From: Nitrospirota bacterium
GTDB taxonomy: Bacteria; Nitrospirota; Thermodesulfovibrionia; Thermodesulfovibrionales; Magnetobacteriaceae
DNA length: 5,526 nt
Direction of reading: 5' to 3'
NCBI GenBank assembly: GCA_015233485.1
Contig: JADFXO010000272.1
Location: 1-5,526, forward strand
The position numbers were made by a program, and so were the translations under genes. Below are positions 1 to 5,352 of the stretch, piece after piece (position 1 is the first letter of the stretch; each line of letters opens with the position of its first letter). The notes beneath the pieces were generated by a model. That model was not told the DNA's origin. It made no database searches and saw nothing but the letters and a program-made list of their open reading frames with translations.

Positions 1-424
1 CCTCGACATCGTTCCCATCGGGATATGTAGCGGGATGCAGGTTGCTCACGTAATCGAATTCCCCTGGATGCTCAATGAAAAAACCGAGAACCTGGTCGAT
101 TACACCGACATCGATAAGCGGGCAGTCGGAGGGTATTTTTACAACGGCATCAGCGCCGAAAGTAATGGCGGCCTGAAAATGCCGGTCGAGGAGATCAACG
201 GGATGTCCTCTGAAGCATTTAATGGCTTCTCTCAGGCAAAACTGTTCGATGATATCGTCTTCTGCGTCACGGGTAGTAGCGACAACTATGTTTCCGGCAA
301 GGGATGTCTGTTTAACGCGCTCCACCATGCGGACAAAGAGCGGCTTGCCGCCAAGCGGCAACAGGACCTTTCCAGGGAGTCTTGTCGAGCCGGTCCTTGT
401 TTGTATGATGGTCATTATGTTCAT
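1..424 (-). CDS. SpsF-type cytidylyltransferase, 3'-truncated by the window edge
   Basis: Only the first 141 codons are present; the gene continues past base 1. The reverse-strand translation begins MNIMTIIQTRTGSTRLPGKV. The nucleotide-binding loop QTRTGSTRLPGK (residues 8-19) is typical of the SpsF/NeuA-like nucleotidyltransferase fold. Further family motifs are VVATTRD (47-53), SDCPLID (99-105, with the metal/nucleotide-binding acidic residue) and DYVSN...YPDGNDVE (124-141). Known members activate sugars with CTP for spore-coat polysaccharide, surface glycan or flagellin glycosylation; the sugar cannot be read from sequence. The start at 424 overlaps the stop of the upstream transferase as ATGA, which indicates translational coupling. 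An alternative ATG at 415 would remove three residues. The family is secure; substrate and pathway are inferred. Confidence 0.9.
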   Translation of the reverse strand, partial: MNIMTIIQTRTGSTRLPGKVLLPLGGKPLFVRMVERVKQTSLAGNIVVATTRDAEDDIIEQFCLREAIKCFRGHPVDLLDRHFQAAITFGADAVVKIPSDCPLIDVGVIDQVLGFFIEHPGEFDYVSNLHPATYPDGNDVE

Positions 425-1371
425 TGCAGACAGCTCCTGCACACGTCGGCGATCTTTTGGCTGGAGGTGTCCTTGTTCTGCAAAGGCGTCAATTGCCGGA
501 GCATATTGACATCAAAATAGGAATGCACCTCTTTTTCGAGTGCAATGCCGGTGAACGCCAGGGAGGAATACTGGGTGATCAGAATATCACAATTGGCGAC
601 CATGTGATGGGCATTGCCATCGGTGAGAACGAGAGAGCGGGGCGCGAACCTTTCTATCTCTCTTGCCGAGCGTCTGAAATTCTCATTTGGATGAAGCTTG
701 AAGATCAGTTGCCTGCCGTCTGCGATGCCGGCGGCCTTTTTCAGAAACGCCTTTCTATTGTCGAACTTTAAGGTTTCCCGGGTGTCGGAAGTTGCTACAA
801 GTACAAAGTTCTTGTAGGGGAAATCGTTGTTGAGGTATTGCCGGACATTATCGAAATTCGGGATGCCTGTCACCACTATCTTTTCCGGCCTTACTCCTTT
901 TCTGATAAACAGGTCACGGTAGCCCTCGGAGGCGCCGCAGAATTTTTCGTAGGCGTTGGATAGGCCTGTCATGGACGTACTCGCAAAGTAGCGGGGCAGC
1001 CCCAACCCCTTGACGAGGTGATAAATAATATTTTCGGGGTCAGTCATTCCTTCCTGAACGAGAATAACCTTCTTGTTCCGGATATTATTCTGGACGATCA
1101 GGTCGCTGCATGTTAGGGCAAGATCGTAGTTGTTCGCTTTTCCCCCATAATCTATGTTGCATAGGTGTTCCTGCAGGTACCGCTCCGTGCCTTGTCTGAA
1201 CGAACCACCCAGAACAGTGAAATCCAGCAGCCCCCTGCGAGCAAGCACCTTCACGATTCCGTCACCGTAGTATGGAGTGAAATAACAGCCATAATCAGAA
1301 AGATGGCGTGATACCTGGTGCATTTGGGTCGTCTGGTTAAGAGAGCCGCAAATGAACAGAATTTTTTTCAT
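421..1371 (-). CDS. GT-B-like glycosyl- or polyol-phosphate-transferase, surface glycan synthesis
   Basis: A 316-residue soluble protein with no signal peptide or membrane segment. It opens with a hydrophobic strand and glycine loop, KKILFICGS (2-10), like the first Rossmann strand of GT-B enzymes. The C-terminal half has IVVTGIPNFD (165-174), IFKLHPNEN (223-231) and CDILITQYSSLAFTGIALEK (261-280). The HP and D-x-L-I-T-x-Y-S-S pattern resembles CDP-glycerol glycerophosphotransferases and UDP-GlcNAc 2-epimerase/GT-B proteins, which bind the nucleotide-activated donor there. The usual Asp of ITDYSS is Gln267 here. It is first in a leftward operon with the SpsF-type gene, whose product could supply a cytidylyl-activated donor; that link is inference. 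The ATG at 1371 has no clear Shine-Dalgarno sequence (ATTAACCAA precedes it). The gene is certainly real; the exact reaction is unknown. Confidence 0.85.
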   Translation of the reverse strand: MKKILFICGSLNQTTQMHQVSRHLSDYGCYFTPYYGDGIVKVLARRGLLDFTVLGGSFRQGTERYLQEHLCNIDYGGKANNYDLALTCSDLIVQNNIRNKKVILVQEGMTDPENIIYHLVKGLGLPRYFASTSMTGLSNAYEKFCGASEGYRDLFIRKGVRPEKIVVTGIPNFDNVRQYLNNDFPYKNFVLVATSDTRETLKFDNRKAFLKKAAGIADGRQLIFKLHPNENFRRSAREIERFAPRSLVLTDGNAHHMVANCDILITQYSSLAFTGIALEKEVHSYFDVNMLRQLTPLQNKDTSSQKIADVCRSCLQ

Positions 1372-1440
1372 TTGGTTAATACGAATATTAGCAGTGCTCG
1401 TGTTACAGGAATATTAAACGAAGGTTAAGGTTTGGTTAAT
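1335..1440. repeat. Four GGTTAA motifs, including a 10-bp direct repeat
   Basis: GGTTAA occurs at 1335-1340, 1374-1379, 1423-1428 and 1434-1439. Two copies sit in an identical 10-mer TTTGGTTAAT (1371-1380 and 1431-1440), 60 bp apart. The last two cores are 11 bp apart, about one helical turn. One copy abuts the start codon of the minus-strand transferase gene. The arrangement could be an operator for a regulator of the divergent genes, but the motif is short and no regulator is encoded nearby. Confidence 0.35.
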
Positions 1441-1465
1441 CGCGTCATGAAGAAGCAGCACTGCT
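1390..1465. repeat. 9-bp inverted repeat in the divergent intergenic region
   Basis: AGCAGTGCT (1390-1398) is the exact reverse complement of AGCACTGCT (1457-1465), with 58 bp between. Each arm is itself nearly palindromic (AGCA..TGCT). It could be a paired regulator site or a long-loop RNA hairpin; chance is possible at this length. Confidence 0.3.
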
Positions 1466-1470
1466 TTTTT
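1453..1470 (+). terminator. Small terminator-like hairpin upstream of bioA
   Basis: AAGCA (1453-1457), loop GCAC, TGCTT (1462-1466), then four further T to 1470. The 5-bp stem is weak. No plus-strand gene ends upstream, so it would act only on stray antisense transcription or as a leader hairpin if bioA transcription began further upstream. Low confidence. Confidence 0.25.
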
Positions 1471-1512
1471 GAGACTGGCACGGATGCTTCCGGCTGCGGT
1501 TGATCGTTGTGT

Positions 1513-1518
1513 TATACT
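1513..1518 (+). promoter_or_regulatory. Candidate -10 element for bioA
   Basis: TATACT differs from TATAAT at one position. No recognisable -35 box lies 16-18 bp upstream. Transcription would begin near 1525, almost at the ATG at 1527, giving a leaderless or near-leaderless mRNA; this agrees with the absence of a Shine-Dalgarno sequence. A separate sigma-54-like -24 half-site, CTGGCACG (1475-1482), lies upstream, but its -12 partner (CTTCC, 1487-1491) lacks the essential GC. Confidence 0.35.
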
Positions 1519-1526
1519 AATAAATC

Positions 1527-2897
1527 ATGTCAGCCATGAGTTACCCCGACGAAATAAAACATCTTCAGGAATCCGACAGGGAATATATTTGGCATCCGTT
1601 CACCCAGATGAAAGGCTGGCTTGAAGAAGACCAGATAATTATTGCCGAAGGCAGAGACTGTTTCCTGAAGGACGTTTACGGGAAGTGGTATCTTGACGGA
1701 GTATCGTCCTTGTGGGTCAATATCCACGGCCACAGGAAAAAAGAAATCGATGATTCGATCAGGGATCAGCTTGGTAAAATTGCTCATTCTACTCTCCTCG
1801 GTCTCGGGAATGTCCCTTCCATTAGGCTAGCCGAAAAATTATCGGGTATTGCTCCAAAGGCTTTATGCAAAGTCTTTTATTCGGACAACGGCTCAACAGC
1901 AGTAGAGGTCGCCCTGAAAATGGCTTACCAATACTGGGTCCATAAAGGGGAAAGCGGCAGGAACTCTTTTTTATCTTTGAAATATGGCTATCACGGCGAT
2001 ACCCTTGGTGCGGTCAGCGTGGGTGGAATCGATATCTTCCATGCCGCATTCGGCCCCCTTTTATTTAAGACTTACAAGGCGCCGGCTCCTTATTGCTACA
2101 GGTGTGAATTCGGAAAAACAGGTGGATCGTGCGGACAGGAGTGCCTTCATGAGCTTGAAAACATTATGGGAAAACACGCTGCGGGGATCGCAGCCGTTAT
2201 AATTGAACCTCTTGTGCAGGCCGCTGGAGGGATGATTGTTTGGCCCGAAGGCTATTTGAAAGGCGTAAGGGCGCTGTGCGATAGGTATAATGTGCTGTTG
2301 ATTGCCGACGAAGTTGCCACGGGATTTGGAAGGACCGGCAAGATGTTTGCCTGTGAGCATGAGGCTGTGGTCCCTGATATAATGTGCATCTCTAAGGGCT
2401 TAACCAATGGATATCTGCCGCTGGCAGTGACTCTTGCCACCAAGGAAATCTTTAATGCCTTTCTTGGAGAGTTCAGTGAATTAAAGACATTTTTTCACGG
2501 CCATTCCTATACCGGCAATCCGCTGGCCTGTGCTGCTGCGCTTGCGAGCATCGGGATCTTTGAAAAGGAACACACATTGCAGAACATGACGGATACAATC
2601 GCACTCCTGGAGAGTGAGTTGGCGGATGTTTCTGAACTGCCTCATGTGGGGGATGTGAGGAATAAGGGTCTTATGGCCGGCATCGAACTGGTTAGGGACA
2701 AATCTTCCGGGGAGCCTTATGCTTGGGAAGAGAAAGTGGGCTGGAGAGTTGCTTATAAGGCAAGGGAAGAAGGCGTCCTGATAAGGCCTCTTGGCAACGT
2801 TATTGTTATTATGCCCCCGCTAAGCATAAGCGTTGAATTGCTCAAGCGGCTGATGGGTGTGATCAAAAAATCCATTGCTGCTGCGACGAACAGTTAA
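1527..2897 (+). CDS. bioA: Adenosylmethionine-8-amino-7-oxononanoate aminotransferase (biotin synthesis)
   Basis: A 456-residue, full-length class III PLP aminotransferase. It converts 8-amino-7-oxononanoate (KAPA) to 7,8-diaminopelargonate, the antepenultimate step of biotin synthesis, in the cytoplasm. Diagnostic segments are WHPFTQMKGW (22-31), SDNGSTAVEVALKMA (119-133, phosphate-binding turn), YGYHGDT (153-159, substrate-side Tyr155), ADEVATGFGRTG (260-271, Asp261 for the PLP ring nitrogen), SKGLTNG (289-295, Schiff-base Lys290) and the C-terminal RPLGN..MPP region. An insert with Cys190, Cys193, Cys202 and Cys206 could bind a metal; similar cysteine-rich inserts occur in some BioA enzymes. 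Whether SAM or lysine (as in B. subtilis) donates the amino group cannot be told. No other biotin gene is visible. No ribosome-binding site precedes ATG 1527 or the in-frame ATG at 1536, so the exact start is uncertain. An exported protein gene follows after 58 bp with no terminator between. Confidence 0.95.
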   Translation: MSAMSYPDEIKHLQESDREYIWHPFTQMKGWLEEDQIIIAEGRDCFLKDVYGKWYLDGVSSLWVNIHGHRKKEIDDSIRDQLGKIAHSTLLGLGNVPSIRLAEKLSGIAPKALCKVFYSDNGSTAVEVALKMAYQYWVHKGESGRNSFLSLKYGYHGDTLGAVSVGGIDIFHAAFGPLLFKTYKAPAPYCYRCEFGKTGGSCGQECLHELENIMGKHAAGIAAVIIEPLVQAAGGMIVWPEGYLKGVRALCDRYNVLLIADEVATGFGRTGKMFACEHEAVVPDIMCISKGLTNGYLPLAVTLATKEIFNAFLGEFSELKTFFHGHSYTGNPLACAAALASIGIFEKEHTLQNMTDTIALLESELADVSELPHVGDVRNKGLMAGIELVRDKSSGEPYAWEEKVGWRVAYKAREEGVLIRPLGNVIVIMPPLSISVELLKRLMGVIKKSIAAATNS

Positions 2898-2946
2898 TAG
2901 TTGGTGAGTCTATGACTAATAGAGCAGGCAAGGGGTAATGTATTTC

Positions 2947-2952
2947 AGGAGG
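2947..2952 (+). promoter_or_regulatory. Shine-Dalgarno AGGAGG deciding the start at 2956
   Basis: A perfect AGGAGG lies 3 nt before ATG 2956 (5 nt if only AGGA is counted). It sits inside the reading frame that would begin at ATG 2938, which itself has only AAGGGG two bases before it. The site favours 2956, although its spacing is shorter than usual. Confidence 0.6.
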
Positions 2953-2955
2953 GTT

Positions 2956-3666
2956 ATGAATTTAACCCGTAACTTTATATGTGCGGGTGTAGTTGTCATG
3001 CTATGTCTTATGCCCGCTGCGCTTATGGCTGAAGGCGGCCAGGCTGTTTCTCAGGATATGCTCATTTTCAGCGGTGCTATAGTTGACAAAGTTCCGGGTG
3101 TGGGCAAAATCTCGGCGTCGCCCGGCGGGAGGAATATAATGGGACAGGGAGACTCTGTCTACATTAGGACTGATATTCCGGCTGTTCAGGGCGCCATGTT
3201 TTATGTTTTAGATGGACCCGAAAAGATAATCCATCCGGCTACTCACTGTTTCGTCGGCTATCTTGTCAGGATTAAAGGAATCGTTGTAGTTGCGGGAGAG
3301 GAAGGGGGCGACGAAAAGGCTGTGGTTGTCAAGTCCTTTAAGGAGATTAATTTAAACGATCTGCTCGGTGAGTATTATCCGGTAGCTCAGGTCAAACTTC
3401 GCGGACAGAAGCCAGCCGGCATAAAGGGTGTTATCGTAGGGCTTACTGATGAGAAAATAGTTGCAGGCGGAGGCAATATAGTATATCTGGATAAAGGTGC
3501 GGCGGACGGTGTGGCAGCCGGAGACTTGTTTGATGTTGCTTCCGGTGAAAAGCCAAACTTTCCTGCCGGCGTCATTCAGGTTATTCATGTGCAAAGTAGA
3601 ACCTCGACAGCATTGATCAGGAAGTCAAGAGATGCGATAAGGCCGGGCGATTCTTTCGGAAACTAA
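2956..3666 (+). CDS. Exported two-repeat protein resembling FlgT_C / LysM-associated domains
   Basis: A 236-residue protein. Residues 1-25 form a signal peptide: basic start MNLTR, hydrophobic core, and a likely signal peptidase I site in ALMA|EGG. There is no lipobox. The mature part holds two related halves. Half one (about 35-137) has FSGAIVDKVPGVGK, GDSVYI (65-70), MFYVL (81-85) and AVVVKSFKEI (122-131). Half two (about 148-234) has KGVIVG (157-162), GNIVYLDKGAADGVAAGDLF (173-192) and TALIRKSRDAIRPGD (218-232). The pattern VYL-x-(K/R)G-x-ADG-x-x-x-GD-x-F-x-V resembles the FlgT C-terminal domain and LysM-linked periplasmic proteins of Geobacter-like bacteria. No LysM motif is seen in this copy. 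A periplasmic or envelope role is likely; a flagellar role is only suggested. It lies in line with bioA but has no evident biotin function. An upstream start at 2938 would add six residues. Confidence 0.8.
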   Translation: MNLTRNFICAGVVVMLCLMPAALMAEGGQAVSQDMLIFSGAIVDKVPGVGKISASPGGRNIMGQGDSVYIRTDIPAVQGAMFYVLDGPEKIIHPATHCFVGYLVRIKGIVVVAGEEGGDEKAVVVKSFKEINLNDLLGEYYPVAQVKLRGQKPAGIKGVIVGLTDEKIVAGGGNIVYLDKGAADGVAAGDLFDVASGEKPNFPAGVIQVIHVQSRTSTALIRKSRDAIRPGDSFGN

Positions 3667-3672
3667 AGTCGA

Positions 3673-3744
3673 GGCTTAAGGCGTTTGGCTAAAGGCCAAA
3701 GGTGAAGGCCTCAACCTTTTGCCATTCGCCTTTAGCCTTTTGCC
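3673..3744. repeat. Heptad repeat in two inverted arms between convergent genes
   Basis: The plus strand reads five consecutive 7-mers: GGCTTAA, GGCGTTT, GGCTAAA, GGCCAAA, GGTGAAG (3673-3707). After a 9-nt centre come four 7-mers in the opposite sense: TTTTGCC, ATTCGCC, TTTAGCC, TTTTGCC (3717-3744). All fit GGCNNNN with A-rich tails when read on the correct strand. The two arms can pair and give the terminator annotated here. It looks like a degenerate intergenic palindromic element of a kind that may recur in the genome; recurrence cannot be seen from one window. Confidence 0.65.
3687..3741 (+). terminator. Intrinsic terminator at the end of the bioA transcript, possibly bidirectional
   Basis: GGCTAAAGGC (3687-3696) pairs perfectly with GCCTTTAGCC (3728-3737), followed by TTTT (3738-3741) and a second T run at 3748-3752. 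A competing inner hairpin, GGCCAAAGG (3694-3702) with CCTTTTGCC (3715-3723), has one mismatch. The U tract favours the plus direction. The same palindrome is the only candidate terminator for rpoD, which converges from the right, but in that direction only TTT follows. Confidence 0.7.
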
Positions 3745-3750
3745 CGGTTT

Positions 3751-5172
3751 TTAGCTGGTAAGTATTTTCAGTGCTCTTAATCTGCTCGGGTGTTTCAGTT
3801 TTCTGAGGGCTTTTGCCTCTATCTGGCGTACGCGCTCTCTTGTTATTGAAAGGTATCTGCCTACCTCTTCGAGCGTATGGTCCCTGTCTACGCCGATACC
3901 GAACCGCATCCTTATCACTGTTTCCTCTTTTGGAGTGAGAGTCCTGAGAACCCTCTGTATCTGCTCCGAGGTTTCTATGCGTTCGGCGTCCGAGTATGGT
4001 GACGGGCTTGTCTTGTCCCCGATAAAATCTTCAAGCTCAGTGTCCTCATCGCCAATGGGCGTCTGCAGCGCAATCGGGTCTTGTATGGCCCTGAATACCT
4101 CTTCAACCTTTCTCACAGGGACAACAAGTTTCTTTGCAATTTCCTCATTTGTGGGCTCGCGTCCAAGCTGTTGCGTAAGCTCTCTCGAGGCCTTTGTTAC
4201 ACGGTTGTAAAATTCCATCATATGCACCGGAACGCGAATAGTCTTTGTCTGATCGATAAGCGCCCTGGTTATGGCCTGTCGTATCCACCATGTCGCATAC
4301 GTACTGAATTTGAACCCTTTCTCATATTTGAATTTATCGACAGCCTTCATGAGGCCGATGTTCCCTTCCTGTATCAGGTCAAGCAACGGCAAGCCTCTGC
4401 CCACATAATTTTTGGCTATGTTGACAACCAGCCTGAGGTTTCTCGTGATGAGTTCATTCTTTGCCTCTGTGACAAGGTGTCTTGCCTTGGATATCTTAAG
4501 CCAGAGATCTTTCAGGATTTCGATTTTTATGCCGATCTCCGATTCTATTTTCTTGTAATCCGCCTGGGCCTCTTTAAGCAGCACATCATAGCGTTTTGTG
4601 TTCAGGCCTCTTTTTTTCTTCTCATTCACGAATGCCCTGAAATCTTTCAGGGTGCCGTACCTTTTTACCTTGCTATCGGTTCTGCCGGCCATTTCTATTA
4701 ATTCTTCGAGCCTCGACAGAGTCTTTATAAGCGCCTCGTCGGCTCTTTCTTCTTCTGTGGTAACGCCTTCTTCGTCTTCGATATCGATCGTATTTTTTAT
4801 TTTGTCAAAAATTGGGAGTGTGGATATAATTTTGGTTATGATATCCCTGCCCTGTTCGAGCTTCTTTGCAAGATCGGTTTCCTCATCCTTTGTGAGTATG
4901 GAGATATCCCCCATTGAGTTAAAATAAGCCTGAACAAGGTCTTCAGCCCTCTCATATTCTTCAACTTCCTCTTCTACTTCCTCTTCCCCCAGAATCGACT
5001 CTTCGTAATCAACGACCTTTACCCCCATGTCGCTGAGTACATCCATGAGATCCTCAAGTTCGTCGGGGGAGAAAAATTCGGACGGAAGCGCTTCATTTAT
5101 CTCGTCATACGTGAGGACGCCACGCCGTTTGCCGAGGTTTATTATCTCTTCGAATATGTCTCTTTCTTTCAT
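3751..5172 (-). CDS. rpoD: RNA polymerase primary sigma factor RpoD (sigma-70)
   Basis: A 473-residue housekeeping sigma factor that directs RNA polymerase to -10/-35 promoters. Region 1.1 spans about 1-55. An acidic linker (57-76, rich in Glu) precedes region 1.2 (AEDLVQAYFNSMGDISILTK, 76-95). The non-conserved region (about 110-235) is much shorter than in E. coli (613 aa total). Regions 2.1-2.4 cover about 236-320: RNLRLVVNIAKNYVGRG, LIQEGNIGLMKAVDKF, then the -10-reading helix STYATWWIRQAITRAL (290-305) with Trp295, Trp296, Gln299 and Thr302. Region 3 follows. Region 4.1 includes LTPKEETVIRMRFG (412-425), and 4.2 has the -35 helix TRERVRQIEAKALRKLKHPS (444-463). The ATG at 5172 is chosen because AAGGGG (5187-5182) lies 9 nt upstream. 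A TTG at 5196 would add eight residues but has no ribosome site and lies in the terminator U tract. The usual dnaG neighbour is absent; a 23S rRNA gene lies upstream. Confidence 0.98.
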   Translation of the reverse strand: MKERDIFEEIINLGKRRGVLTYDEINEALPSEFFSPDELEDLMDVLSDMGVKVVDYEESILGEEEVEEEVEEYERAEDLVQAYFNSMGDISILTKDEETDLAKKLEQGRDIITKIISTLPIFDKIKNTIDIEDEEGVTTEEERADEALIKTLSRLEELIEMAGRTDSKVKRYGTLKDFRAFVNEKKKRGLNTKRYDVLLKEAQADYKKIESEIGIKIEILKDLWLKISKARHLVTEAKNELITRNLRLVVNIAKNYVGRGLPLLDLIQEGNIGLMKAVDKFKYEKGFKFSTYATWWIRQAITRALIDQTKTIRVPVHMMEFYNRVTKASRELTQQLGREPTNEEIAKKLVVPVRKVEEVFRAIQDPIALQTPIGDEDTELEDFIGDKTSPSPYSDAERIETSEQIQRVLRTLTPKEETVIRMRFGIGVDRDHTLEEVGRYLSITRERVRQIEAKALRKLKHPSRLRALKILTS

Positions 5173-5194
5173 CCTGTCAGGCCCCTTTTTACAC

Positions 5195-5240
5195 AAAAAA
5201 TTAAAGAAAGGGCATTATATTTTTTTCGCCCTTTCTTTAA
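5195..5240 (-). terminator. Strong intrinsic terminator between 23S rRNA and rpoD
   Basis: Read on the minus strand, TTAAAGAAAGGGC (5240-5228) pairs perfectly over 13 bp with GCCCTTTCTTTAA (5213-5201). The loop is 14 nt, and six T (5200-5195) follow directly. This is a textbook rho-independent terminator for transcription arriving from the rRNA gene. Its U tract ends only 22 nt before the rpoD ATG, so rpoD must be transcribed by read-through or from a promoter within or after the hairpin. Confidence 0.9.
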
Positions 5241-5241
5241 A
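5214..5241 (-). promoter_or_regulatory. Candidate rpoD promoter embedded in the terminator
   Basis: A perfect TATAAT (5219-5214, minus strand) lies in the terminator loop. TTTAAA (5241-5236) lies 16 bp upstream as a 4/6 match to TTGACA, formed by the hairpin arm. Initiation near 5207 would give a leader of about 35 nt containing the AAGGGG ribosome site but only a fragment of the hairpin, so the transcript would escape termination. A second TATAAT at 5246-5241 has no good -35 partner. Confidence 0.45.
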
Positions 5242-5352
5242 TTATACGTCGAAATTTATCACTTATGGAAGATATATTAGGATCCCCGCACAAAAGAACA
5301 AAGTATTTATGCACAGATTCTAATTTGACAACGCAGAAGGAAGAGAGAGAAA

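Noticed and set aside
35..520. Plus-strand open frame of 161 codons
   Set aside because: It is antisense to the SpsF-type gene and the end of the transferase, both of which show clear family motifs; its own translation has no recognisable motif.
1475..1491. Sigma-54 promoter upstream of bioA
   Set aside because: The -24 half (CTGGCACG) is perfect but the -12 half reads CTTCC and lacks the required GC, so I do not annotate it as a promoter.
2938..2955. Six-residue N-terminal extension of the exported protein
   Set aside because: AGGAGG lies inside this extension and points to ATG 2956, which also gives a cleaner signal peptide; the extension is still possible.
4081..4701. Plus-strand open frame of 206 codons inside rpoD
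   Set aside because: It is an antisense shadow of conserved sigma-70 regions; the protein has no motifs and no ribosome site was seen.
5173..5196. Upstream TTG start for rpoD adding eight residues
   Set aside because: The TTG lies at the terminator U tract with no ribosome-binding site, whereas ATG 5172 has AAGGGG 9 nt upstream and gives the usual sigma-70 N terminus.
5304..5331. Minus-strand promoter TTGTCA (5331-5326) with TAAATA (5309-5304) just after 23S
   Set aside because: The -10 matches only three of six bases, and any transcript would run into the complete terminator before rpoD.
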